Source: JAJXXT01 sp963764465 | GTDB lineage: Bacteria > Pseudomonadota > Alphaproteobacteria > Acetobacterales > Acetobacteraceae | Assembly (NCBI GenBank): GCA_963764465.1 | Contig: CAVXSO010000007.1 | Span: forward strand, 620,001-684,000 | Length of the DNA stretch: 64,000 nt | Direction: 5' to 3' | Shown: in pieces, positions 41,053-49,593 of the stretch | How the letters are laid out: every line of letters starts with the position of its first letter | Position numbering within the stretch: the stretch's first letter is position 1 | Position numbers and translations under genes: made by a program | The notes under the pieces: model-generated | The model's input: the letters and a program-made list of their open reading frames with translations, nothing else | The model's database searches: none | What the model was told of the DNA's origin: nothing

Positions 41053-41805
41053 ATGACCGCGGTCCGGCTGGCGGCGTTCCTCGGCGTGTTCGCGCTGGTG
41101 GCGCTGTGGGAGGCGCTGGCGCCGCACCACCGCGCGCAACGCTCGCGCTGGCCGGTGAACCTCGGGCTGATCGTGCTGGACTCGGTGCTGGTGCGGCTGC
41201 TGGGCCCGGTCTCCGCGGTGGGGGCGGCCATGTTCGCGCAACGCCACGGCTGGGGGCTGCTGCCGGCGTTGGGGCTTGCGGAATGGGCCGCGGGTGTGAT
41301 CACCGTGATCACGTTCGACTTCAGCGTCTGGGTGCAGCATCTGGTGATGCATCGCGTGCCGCTGCTGTGGCGGCTGCACCGGGTGCATCACGCGGACCTC
41401 GCCTTCGACGTGACGACGGGCATCCGCTTCCATCCGGGCGAGATGGTCTTCTCCGTGCTGTGGAAGGCGGCGAGCGTGCTGCTGCTCGGCGCCACGCCGC
41501 TCGCGGTCGCCGTGTTCGAGATCCTGCTCAACGCCGCATCCCTGTTCGAGCACGCCAATGCCTCGCTGCCGCGGCGGCTCGATGCCGCGCTGCGGCGCCT
41601 CGTCGTGACGCCGGACATGCACCGCGTCCACCACTCGCCGCTGCGGGTGGAGACCGATTCCAACTACGGGTTCCTGCTCGCGGTGTGGGACCGGATGTTC
41701 CGCACCTACCGCGCCCGCGCCACGGTGGAGACGATCGGGCTCGAGCGATTCCGCGCGGCCCCAGACCAGCGGTTCCTCGCCCTGCTGGGGCAACCGTTCC
41801 GCTGA
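41053..41805 (+). CDS. Sterol desaturase/fatty acid hydroxylase family protein
   Basis: A 250-residue membrane di-iron enzyme. The His boxes are visible: HLVMH, HRVHHAD and HRVHHSP, plus FEHAN. Such enzymes hydroxylate or desaturate lipids. It has several hydrophobic segments. The substrate is unknown; it shares strand and proximity with the phosphatase but no clear pathway. Confidence 0.92.
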   Translation: MTAVRLAAFLGVFALVALWEALAPHHRAQRSRWPVNLGLIVLDSVLVRLLGPVSAVGAAMFAQRHGWGLLPALGLAEWAAGVITVITFDFSVWVQHLVMHRVPLLWRLHRVHHADLAFDVTTGIRFHPGEMVFSVLWKAASVLLLGATPLAVAVFEILLNAASLFEHANASLPRRLDAALRRLVVTPDMHRVHHSPLRVETDSNYGFLLAVWDRMFRTYRARATVETIGLERFRAAPDQRFLALLGQPFR

Positions 41806-41850
41806 CGCCCCGGCCGGGGCTAGACTGGCGCGGCATCGCGGGAGGGGATC

Positions 41851-43027
41851 ATGAAGGTCCAGGTCTGCATCATCGGCGGCGGCCCATCCGGGCTGCTGCT
41901 CTCCCAATTGCTGCACCTGCAGGGCATCGAGACCGTGGTGCTGGAGAAGCACACCAGGGACCGCGTGCTCGGCCGCATCCGCGCCGGCGTGCTGGAACAC
42001 GGCTTCGCGGCACTGATGCGCGAGGCCCGGTGCGGCGAGCGCATGGACCGCGAGGGCGAGATCCACCACGGCTTCTTCGTCGCCCATGACGGCGGCCGGA
42101 TGGACCGCGTGGACCTGCAGAAATATTCCGGCGGCAACTCGGTCATGGTCTACGGCCAGACGGAACTCACGCGGGACCTGTATGACGGGCGCGAGAAATC
42201 CGGTGCCGCGACCGTGTTCGAGGCGGAGGACGTGGCGCTGCACGACATCGACTCGGAGCACCCCTTCGTCACCTACCGGCAGAAGGACGAGGCGTTCCGC
42301 GTCGATTGCGAATTCGTGGTGGGTGCCGACGGGTTCCACGGCGTCAGCCGCAAATCCATCCCCCGTGGCGTGCTGCGCGAGTACGAGCGCGTCTATCCGT
42401 TCGGCTGGCTGGGCGTGCTGTCGCGCACCAGGCCGGTGTCACCGGAGCTGATCTATGTCAGCCACGAGCGCGGCTTCGCGCTGTGCTCGCTGCGGTCGCA
42501 GGTGCTGAGCCGCTACTACATCCAGGTGCCGCTGAGCGACCGCGTGGAGGACTGGTCCGACGAGGCGTTCTGGGAGGAGCTGCGGCGGAGGCTGCCGGCG
42601 GCGGTGGCGGCAAGGCTGATCACCGGCCCCTCGATCGAGAAGAGCATCGCGCCGCTGCGCAGCTTCGTTGCGGAGCCGATGCGACATGGCAGCCTGTTCC
42701 TCGCCGGGGATGCCGCGCACATCGTGCCGCCGACGGGCGCGCGCGGGCTGAACAGCGCCGCCTCCGACATCCATTACCTCTACCACGCGATGCTCGATCA
42801 CTACCGGCGTGGGGACGATTCCGGGCTCGAACTCGTATTCGCAGAAGGCGCTGGCGCGGGTGTGGAAGGCGCAACGCTTCTCCTGGTGGATGACGACGAT
42901 GCTGCACCGCTTCCCGTCCAACTCGCCCTACGAGGACAAGTTGCAGGGAACGGAGCTCGCCTACCTGTTTTCCTCCGAAAAAGCGCTGGGCTCGCTGGCG
43001 GAGAACTATGTCGGCCTGCCGTTCTGA
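41851..43027 (+). pseudogene. pobA: 4-hydroxybenzoate 3-monooxygenase, frameshifted near the C-terminus
   Basis: A flavoprotein hydroxylase that makes protocatechuate from 4-hydroxybenzoate. FAD-binding IIGGGPSGLLLSQLL, the second FAD motif GDAAHIVPPTGARGLN, and GADGFHGVSRKSI are intact. The frame reads normally to GDDSGLE (about 42831); the conserved end KALARVWKAQRFSWWM through SLAENYVGLPF continues in the next frame to 43027. One extra base near 42835 explains it and would give the normal length of about 391 residues. A sequencing error is as likely as a true mutation. Confidence 0.88.
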
Positions 43028-43527
43028 GGCGGCGCCGGCTTCCCGCCGGCCACCGGCGGCCTCGGGATCGGCCATGGCGCGGGGGGCTTGATCTCCTTGA
43101 GCGTGAACATCGTGTGCATCCCCCTGATCCCTGGCAGGCGGCGAATCGCTGTCGCGGCCAGGGCCGCATAGGCGTCGAGGTCGCGCGCGACGACCTGCAA
43201 CAGGAAGTCCGTGCTGCCGGCGACGCTCCAGCAGGCGACGATTTCGGGGCGCAAGGCGACGGCCGCCTCAAAGGCCCGCGCCTGGGCATCGCCATGGTCC
43301 TCGATCGTCACATGGACAAAGGCGAGCACGCCCCAGCCGAGCGCGCGGCGGTCCAGCGTCACACGGTAGCCGGCGATCAGACCACTTTCCTCGAGCCGCT
43401 TCACGCGCCGCCAGGTCGGAGAGGTCGACAGCCCCACCTTTTCGGCCAGCTCCGCCACGGTGAGGCGGGCGTCGCGTTGCAAGATAGTCAGGATTCTTGT
43501 GTCGGCAACATCGAGATCCAGGGGCAT
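43006..43527 (-). CDS. Lrp/AsnC family transcriptional regulator
   Basis: A 173-residue regulator with an N-terminal HTH (ILTILQRDARLTVAELAEKVGLSTSPTWRRVKRLE) and a C-terminal RAM ligand-binding domain (VHVTIEDHG, VAGSTDFLLQVV, TMFTLKEIK). It overlaps the pobA 3' end by 22 nt in antisense direction. Its ligand is probably an amino acid or aromatic acid; control of pobA cannot be assumed since it is convergent. Confidence 0.93.
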   Translation of the reverse strand: MPLDLDVADTRILTILQRDARLTVAELAEKVGLSTSPTWRRVKRLEESGLIAGYRVTLDRRALGWGVLAFVHVTIEDHGDAQARAFEAAVALRPEIVACWSVAGSTDFLLQVVARDLDAYAALAATAIRRLPGIRGMHTMFTLKEIKPPAPWPIPRPPVAGGKPAPPQNGRPT

Positions 43528-43748
43528 GTTGTACCCAATTCCACGGCAGACCGGGACTGTTATAGCTCAATCCTGCTGAAACCCTGAACAGCTCGAAAAA
43601 CGTGCGCTCGCGAAGGATGTGTCACGGCTTTTCACTCTATGGCGGCGTCCGACGCCAGCGGATGGCGCGCCTGCGTGCCCGCCACCGGCTTCGCCGGGCG
43701 GGGGCATGCACGGTGGCGCCGGCGGTAAACGGCGCAGGGCCGGCTCTT

Positions 43749-44213
43749 TCAGGGCCCGGCGGCGGCGCCCCGCTCGCTGACCTGCTCCACCCAGTCTTCC
43801 ATGCGGTAGTGGTTGGCGATGGCGGCGACCTTGCCATCCCGCAGGCGGAAGAAGGCGGCGGCGGGCAGCACGTAGGTCTGGCCGCTGGCCGGCGGCGTGC
43901 CGGGCGGCACACCGGGATCGGTCTCGACATACACGCCCTGGACGGTGAACGTGACGGCGGCCTGGGTGCCGCTGGGTTCCGTCATCACCACGAGGTCGTC
44001 GATGAGCTCGCGGTAGCAGCGGTCCATGTGGCGCATGAAGCGGGCGAAGGCCTCCCGCCCGATCTCCCGCCCGCCGCCGCTGATGTCGTGCACCACGTCG
44101 TCAGCGAGCAGGGCGAGGAACGCGTCGCGCTCGCCATTGCCAAAATTGGGGGCGTTGAAGGCGGCGTAGTAGGCGCGGACCAGCGCCTCCGCGGCACGAG
44201 CGGCTTCGGTCAT
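43749..44213 (-). CDS. SnoaL/NTF2-like protein
   Basis: A 154-residue alpha+beta cone-fold protein of the NTF2/SnoaL superfamily, starting TEAARAAEALVRAYYAAFN, with FLALLADDVVHDISGG and the late strand FFRLRDGKVAAIANHYRME. Family members are small isomerases, cyclases or binding proteins; the function is unknown. The ATG at 44213 lies 5 nt after the stop of the 2OG oxygenase gene, so they are co-transcribed. Confidence 0.88.
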   Translation of the reverse strand: MTEAARAAEALVRAYYAAFNAPNFGNGERDAFLALLADDVVHDISGGGREIGREAFARFMRHMDRCYRELIDDLVVMTEPSGTQAAVTFTVQGVYVETDPGVPPGTPPASGQTYVLPAAAFFRLRDGKVAAIANHYRMEDWVEQVSERGAAAGP

Positions 44214-44218
44214 GCGCG

Positions 44219-44851
44219 TCAGGCCGCCGGCGCGAGGCGCTTGATGAACGCGGAGATGCGGTGCCGGCGCAGTTCCCGCCGCGCCGCGCTGTCGGCGGTC
44301 ATGTAGTTGAGCTGCGCGACGTAGCGCTGGCCGACATGCTGGCGATGGCCGTGCCAGGTGGTGGGGCCGTTGGGGAAAACCAGCAGCGTGCCGTTCACCG
44401 GCGGCACTTCCACCGCGAAGTCCTCGATGTCGTCGGGGCCGCGCAGCAGTCTGAGGCAACCCTCGTGGCGCGACCAGGCGCCGTTCTCCTTGTTCAGATA
44501 GACCAGCACGGTGACACGCTTGGCGGTGCTGTCGCAGTGGATGCGGCCGTCGCGCTCGGAGGACTGGCCGCGCAGCGTGGTCATCACCGGCGCGCCCGCG
44601 AGATCGAGGCCGAATTTGCGCGCGACCGCCTCGCGGAAGCCGGTGCCCTCCAGCTCGCGGAACATGGCGGCGGCCTCCGTGCCCAGCCGCAGCGAGCCGA
44701 GCGGGAAGGAACCGCGCCTGGCGATCGGCGGCAGCGCCGCGATCACGGTGCCGAGCTTCTCTGGGCGGACGAAGTTCTCGACCACGATATGGGTGAACGG
44801 GTCGATCGCGACCGGGGTCGCGTCCATCGCGGCGAGATCGAGATATTCCAT
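44219..44851 (-). CDS. 2-oxoglutarate/Fe(II)-dependent oxygenase
   Basis: A 210-residue Fe(II)/2-oxoglutarate dioxygenase. The iron triad is likely in RIHCDSTAKRV (His-x-Asp) and the distal His in GPTTWHGHRQHVG, with Arg in QRYVAQ for the 2OG carboxylate. GGAG lies 8 nt before the ATG at 44851. The substrate is unknown. The SnoaL-like gene behind it suggests a two-step tailoring pair. Confidence 0.85.
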   Translation of the reverse strand: MEYLDLAAMDATPVAIDPFTHIVVENFVRPEKLGTVIAALPPIARRGSFPLGSLRLGTEAAAMFRELEGTGFREAVARKFGLDLAGAPVMTTLRGQSSERDGRIHCDSTAKRVTVLVYLNKENGAWSRHEGCLRLLRGPDDIEDFAVEVPPVNGTLLVFPNGPTTWHGHRQHVGQRYVAQLNYMTADSAARRELRRHRISAFIKRLAPAA

Positions 44852-44944
44852 CACCTGGACTCCGGGAGGGGGGCGCCGCGCAACATAAGTGCTCGCGGAC
44901 GGTGGTTCCAGATTCACTCTTGTTCGGCTATCCCGCGCCGCAGC

Positions 44945-46189
44945 ATGGATGCCATCCCGTTGCCACAACGCCAATCCCAATCCGGCTCGCCCCGGCCGGC
45001 CGTGCTGCCGACGCCGCTGGACCGGATCGACCTCGCCGGCGGGCCGCTGCCGGCCTACCGGGCCGAGATCTCGGCCGGCGCGCTGGTGGCGGACCCGGCG
45101 CAGGCCGCGGCGGCGGAGCGGCTGCAATCGCTGTGGGTGGCGCTGCGTGGCTACGAGCCGCGCGGTGGCAACGGCTCCGGCAACGGCACCGGGCGGGGAT
45201 TGCTGGCGCGGCTACGGCGGCGGCTTTCCGACGAATCGGCGCCCGGCGGGCCGCACGGGCTCTACCTCGTGGGCGAGGTGGGGCGCGGCAAGTCCATGCT
45301 GATGGACCTGTTCTTCGCCTCCGCGCAGGTGGGGCGGAAGCGGCGCATCCATTTCCACGCCTTCATGCAGGAATCGCATGGCCGCATCTTCGCCATGCGG
45401 CAGGAGGCGGCGCGGCAGGGCCGGCAGCTGGACGACCCGATCCCGCCGCTCGCGGACATGGTGGCGGCCGAGGCGGCGTTGCTGTGCTTCGACGAGTTCC
45501 AGGTCAACGACATCGCGGACGCGCTGATCCTCGGCCGGCTGTTCCAGGCGCTGTTTGACCGCGGGGTGGTGGTGGTCGCGACCTCCAACACGCCGCCGGA
45601 CGCGTTGTTCGCGGGCCAGCCGGGGCGCGACGCTTTCCTGCCGTTCATTGCCATCCTCAAGGCACACCTTGACGTGCTGGACCTCGGCCTGGGGCGGGAT
45701 TTCCGCCGCGCGCGGGTGCTGGCGGAGGGCACCTGGTTCGTGCCGGCGGACCACCGCGCGTCGGCGGCGCTGGACCGGGCCTTCGCGGAACTGGCCAGGG
45801 ACGAGGCGCCGAGGCCCCTGGCGCTCTCCGTGATGGGCCGGAGTCTGGCTGTACCGAGGGCGGCCGGGGGCGTGGCGCGGTTCGATTTCCGCACGCTCTG
45901 CGCCGCGGCACTCGGACCGGGCGATTATCTCGCGCTGGCCACGCATTTCCCGGCGCTGGTGCTGGATGACATTCCCCTGCTGTCCCCGGACAGCTACGAC
46001 GCGGCGCGGCGGTTCATCACCCTGATCGACGCGCTCTACGACCATCGCGTGAAACTGGTCGCCTCCGCCGCCGCGGAGCCCGATGCGCTTTACCGCGCGG
46101 GTGACGGCTCGGCGGCGTTCCGGCGTACCGCCTCGCGGCTCGTGGAGATGCGCAGCCGCGACTATCTCGACCTGCCGCACCTGTCATGA
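44945..46189 (+). CDS. zapE: Cell division ATPase ZapE (AFG1-like)
   Basis: A 414-residue AFG1/ZapE ATPase that modulates the Z-ring. The P-loop GEVGRGKSMLMD, the Walker B LLCFDEFQVNDIADA and the sensor region VATSNTPPD are intact. It precedes mdh with a gap of about 150 nt, a usual order in alphaproteobacteria. The ATG at 44945 is preferred over a longer antisense-shadow frame. Confidence 0.95.
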   Translation: MDAIPLPQRQSQSGSPRPAVLPTPLDRIDLAGGPLPAYRAEISAGALVADPAQAAAAERLQSLWVALRGYEPRGGNGSGNGTGRGLLARLRRRLSDESAPGGPHGLYLVGEVGRGKSMLMDLFFASAQVGRKRRIHFHAFMQESHGRIFAMRQEAARQGRQLDDPIPPLADMVAAEAALLCFDEFQVNDIADALILGRLFQALFDRGVVVVATSNTPPDALFAGQPGRDAFLPFIAILKAHLDVLDLGLGRDFRRARVLAEGTWFVPADHRASAALDRAFAELARDEAPRPLALSVMGRSLAVPRAAGGVARFDFRTLCAAALGPGDYLALATHFPALVLDDIPLLSPDSYDAARRFITLIDALYDHRVKLVASAAAEPDALYRAGDGSAAFRRTASRLVEMRSRDYLDLPHLS

Positions 46190-46342
46190 CGGAAATGTCA
46201 TGAGACGGCGTGTGATGAACGGGCCGGAACGCCAACAGGCGCCCGGCTTGTCGGACCCGGCAGGTTGCGTTAGCACCACCCGCCTTCCGAGCGACGGGCG
46301 CCGCCGGAAGGTCAAGGCCGCGCCCGCGAGGACATTCCCCAG

Positions 46343-47296
46343 ATGGCACGCAAGAAGATCGCGCTGATCGGCGCCGGCAATATCGGCGGCACGCTCGCCC
46401 ACCTCATCGGCCTCAAGGAGCTCGGGGACGTGGTGCTGTTCGACGTGTTCGGCGGCGTCGCGGCGGGCAAGGCGCTCGACATCATGCAGTCCGGCCCGGT
46501 CGACGGGTTCGACGCGGCGATAGGCGGCGGCTCAGACTATGCGGCGATCAAGGGCGCCGACGTGGTGATCGTCACCGCCGGGTTTCCGCGCATGGCGGGG
46601 ATGAGCCGCGACGACCTGCTGACCAAGAACGCCGGCGTGATCGCGCAGGTGGCCGAGGGCATCAAGGCGCATTGCCCGGGCGCCTTCGTCATCGTCATCA
46701 CCAACCCGCTCGATGTCATGGTGGCGGTGATGCAGGAGAAGTCCGGCCTGCCGCCGGAGCGCGTGGTGGGCATGGCGGGCGTCCTGGACTCCGCGCGTTT
46801 CCGCCTGTTCCTCGCGCATGAGTTCGGCGTATCCGTCGAGGACGTGACGGCCTTCGTGCTCGGCGGGCATGGCGACACGATGGTGCCGCTGCCGCGCTAC
46901 TCCACCGTCGCCGGCATCCCGGTGCCGGACCTGATCAAGATGGGCTGGACCACGCAGGAGAAGATCGACGCGATCATCAACCGCACCGCCAATGGCGGCG
47001 GCGAGATCGTGAAGCTGCTCGAGAAGGGCAGCGCCTTCTACGCGCCGGCCGCCTCCGCGATTGCGATGGCGGAGAGTTTCCTGCTCGACAAGAAACGGGT
47101 GATGCCGTGCGCCGCACTGCTCCAGGGCCAGTACGGGATCAAGGGCCTCTATATCGGCGTGCCCGTGGTGATCGGCGCCGGTGGCATCGAGAAGATCATC
47201 GAGATCCAGTTCACGCCGGCGGAGAAGGAAGCGTTCGACAAGTCCTGCGCCGCGGTGCGGGACCTCAACGAGGCATTCAAGAAGCTCGGCGTCTGA
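46343..47296 (+). CDS. mdh: Malate dehydrogenase
   Basis: A 317-residue LDH-like NAD-dependent malate dehydrogenase converting malate to oxaloacetate. NAD-binding ALIGAGNIGGTLAHL, the substrate Arg region GFPRMAGMSRDDLL, catalytic Asp/His regions in VLDSARFR and VLGGHGDTMVPL are intact. sucC follows after 7 nt, so mdh leads the mdh-sucCD operon. Confidence 0.97.
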   Translation: MARKKIALIGAGNIGGTLAHLIGLKELGDVVLFDVFGGVAAGKALDIMQSGPVDGFDAAIGGGSDYAAIKGADVVIVTAGFPRMAGMSRDDLLTKNAGVIAQVAEGIKAHCPGAFVIVITNPLDVMVAVMQEKSGLPPERVVGMAGVLDSARFRLFLAHEFGVSVEDVTAFVLGGHGDTMVPLPRYSTVAGIPVPDLIKMGWTTQEKIDAIINRTANGGGEIVKLLEKGSAFYAPAASAIAMAESFLLDKKRVMPCAALLQGQYGIKGLYIGVPVVIGAGGIEKIIEIQFTPAEKEAFDKSCAAVRDLNEAFKKLGV

Positions 47297-47303
47297 GCGC
47301 ACG

Positions 47304-48500
47304 ATGAACATCCACGAGTACCAGGCGAAGGAGCTGCTGCGGCGCTACGGCGTCGCGGTGCTCGACGGGCATGTGGCCTGGACGCCGGAGGAGGCGGAGG
47401 CCGCCGCGCGCAAACTCGGCGGCCCGGTCTCGGTGGTGAAGGCACAGATCCATGCCGGCGGGCGCGGCGCCGGGCACTTCGCCGACGACCCCTCCGGCAA
47501 GGGCGGCGTGCGGCTGGCGAAGTCGCCGGAGGAGGCGCGCGCCGCCGCCGCGGCGATGATCGGGCATGTCCTGGTCACCAAGCAGACCGGGGCGGCAGGG
47601 CGGCGCGTGAGCCGCGTCTATGTCGAAGCGGGCTGCGACATCGCCCGCGAGCTCTACCTCTCGCTGCTGGTGGACCGCGCCTCGGCGCGGGTGACCATCG
47701 TCGCCTCCACCGAGGGGGGGATGGAGATCGAGCATGTGGCGGCGACGCAGCCGGACAAGATCCTGCGCGTCGCGGTCGATCCCGCCACGGGGCTGTCGCC
47801 ATTCCATGCGCGCCGGCTGGCCTACGCGCTGAAGCTGGACGGCAAGCAGGTCGCGAGCTTCGGCAGGTTCGTCGCCGCGATGTACGAGGCGTTCCTGGCA
47901 CTCGATTGTTCCATCGTCGAGATCAACCCGCTGGTGGTGACCAAGGCGGGCGATGTCGTGGCGCTGGATGCCAAGGTCGCGTTCGACGACAGCGCGCTCT
48001 ACCGCCATGCCGACCTCGAGGCGCTGCGCGACGAGGCGGAGGAGGACCCGAAGGAGCTGGAGGCCGCCAAGCACGCGCTCAACTACGTGGCGCTCGACGG
48101 CACCATCGGCTGCATGGTCAACGGCGCCGGCCTCGCCATGGCGACGATGGACATCATCAAGCTCTATGGCGGCTCGCCCGCGAACTTCCTCGACGTCGGC
48201 GGCGGGGCCACCAAGGAGCGGGTGACGGCGGCGTTCAAGATCATCCTCTCGGACCCGCACGTGGAAGGCATCCTGGTCAACATCTTCGGCGGCATCATGC
48301 GCTGCGACGTGATCGCGGAGGGCGTGGTGGCGGCGGCGCGCGAGGTGAGCCTCGACGTGCCGCTGGTGGTGCGCCTGGAAGGGACCAACGTGGAGCTGGG
48401 CAAGCAGATCCTGGCCAGGTCCGGCCTGCCGATCATCGCCGCCGACAACCTCGCCGACGCCGCCGAGAAGGTGGTGCGTGCCGTGAAGGAAGCCGCCTGA
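47304..48500 (+). CDS. sucC: Succinyl-CoA ligase beta subunit
   Basis: A 398-residue ADP/GDP-forming subunit that binds nucleotide and succinate. MNIHEYQAKELLRRYGV starts the ATP-grasp domain, VVKAQIHAGGRGAGHF follows, and the C-terminal flavodoxin-like domain has NIFGGIMRCDVIAEGV. The ATG at 47304 is the family start. It overlaps sucD by one nt (TGATG). Confidence 0.97.
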   Translation: MNIHEYQAKELLRRYGVAVLDGHVAWTPEEAEAAARKLGGPVSVVKAQIHAGGRGAGHFADDPSGKGGVRLAKSPEEARAAAAAMIGHVLVTKQTGAAGRRVSRVYVEAGCDIARELYLSLLVDRASARVTIVASTEGGMEIEHVAATQPDKILRVAVDPATGLSPFHARRLAYALKLDGKQVASFGRFVAAMYEAFLALDCSIVEINPLVVTKAGDVVALDAKVAFDDSALYRHADLEALRDEAEEDPKELEAAKHALNYVALDGTIGCMVNGAGLAMATMDIIKLYGGSPANFLDVGGGATKERVTAAFKIILSDPHVEGILVNIFGGIMRCDVIAEGVVAAAREVSLDVPLVVRLEGTNVELGKQILARSGLPIIAADNLADAAEKVVRAVKEAA

Positions 48501-49375
48501 TGGCCATTCTCGTCGATGCCAACACGCGGGTGATCACCCAGGGCTTCACCGGCGCGCAGGGCACGTTCCACTCCGAGCAGGCGATCGCCTATGGCACGAA
48601 GGTGATGGGCGGCGTGACGCCGGGCAAGGGCGGGACGAAGCATCTCGGCCTGCCGGTGTTCGACACCGTCGCGGAGGCGGTGGCCGCGACCGGGGCAACC
48701 GCGAGCGCCATCTACGTGCCGCCACCCTTCGCCGCGGACGCGATCCTGGAGGCGCTGGACGCCGAGGTGCCGCTCATCGTCTGCATCACGGAGGGGATTC
48801 CGGTGCTGGACATGGTGCGGGTAAAGCGCGCGCTGTGCGGCGGCCGGTCCCGCCTTATCGGGCCCAACTGCCCCGGCGTGATCACGCCGGATGCCTGCAA
48901 GATCGGCATCATGCCCGGGCACATCCACAAGCGTGGCAAGATCGGCATCGTCTCGCGCTCCGGCACGCTGACCTACGAGGCGGTGGCGCAGACCACGGCG
49001 GCGGGGCTCGGCCAGTCTTCCTGCGTGGGCATCGGCGGCGACCCGGTGAAGGGCACCGACTTCATCGAGGTGCTGGAGATGTTCCTCGCCGACCCGGAGA
49101 CCGAGGCGCTCGTCATGATTGGCGAGATCGGCGGGCAGAGCGAGATCGAGGCGGCGGAATTCCTGGCCGCCAACAAGGTGAAGAAGCCGGTCGTGGGCTT
49201 CATCGCCGGGGCCACGGCCCCGCCCGGGCGGCGCATGGGCCATGCCGGGGCGGTGATCTCCGGCGGGCGCGACACCGCGGCGGCGAAGTTCGAGGCGATG
49301 CGCGCGGCGGGGATCCATGTCGCGGAAAGCCCGGCGGCGCTGGGCAGCACCATGGTACGGGCGCTGCGCGGGTAA
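48500..49375 (+). CDS. sucD: Succinyl-CoA ligase alpha subunit
   Basis: A 291-residue CoA-binding subunit; the phosphohistidine lies in GHAGAVISGG and the nucleotide/CoA regions in GFTGAQGTFHSEQAI and IGPNCPGVITP. It forms the tetramer with SucC and closes the mdh-sucCD block before a 218-nt gap. Confidence 0.97.
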   Translation: MAILVDANTRVITQGFTGAQGTFHSEQAIAYGTKVMGGVTPGKGGTKHLGLPVFDTVAEAVAATGATASAIYVPPPFAADAILEALDAEVPLIVCITEGIPVLDMVRVKRALCGGRSRLIGPNCPGVITPDACKIGIMPGHIHKRGKIGIVSRSGTLTYEAVAQTTAAGLGQSSCVGIGGDPVKGTDFIEVLEMFLADPETEALVMIGEIGGQSEIEAAEFLAANKVKKPVVGFIAGATAPPGRRMGHAGAVISGGRDTAAAKFEAMRAAGIHVAESPAALGSTMVRALRG

Positions 49376-49593
49376 CACGGCATGGGCGCGGCAACCAATC
49401 CGGTTCTGGCACCGCGCATGCATCGAGCGATGAGGAATGACGGGCTGGCATGGCTGGCGGGCAAGCATGCGCGATGCGCAGGGCTGATCCCGCCGCCGCC
49501 GCCTTGATCGCGCCGCACCACGGCACGATGCCGTAACCATTCCCTGCGCTGCTTCGCCGCGGCCAGGGGCACGATGGGAATAAGAGGATAACG

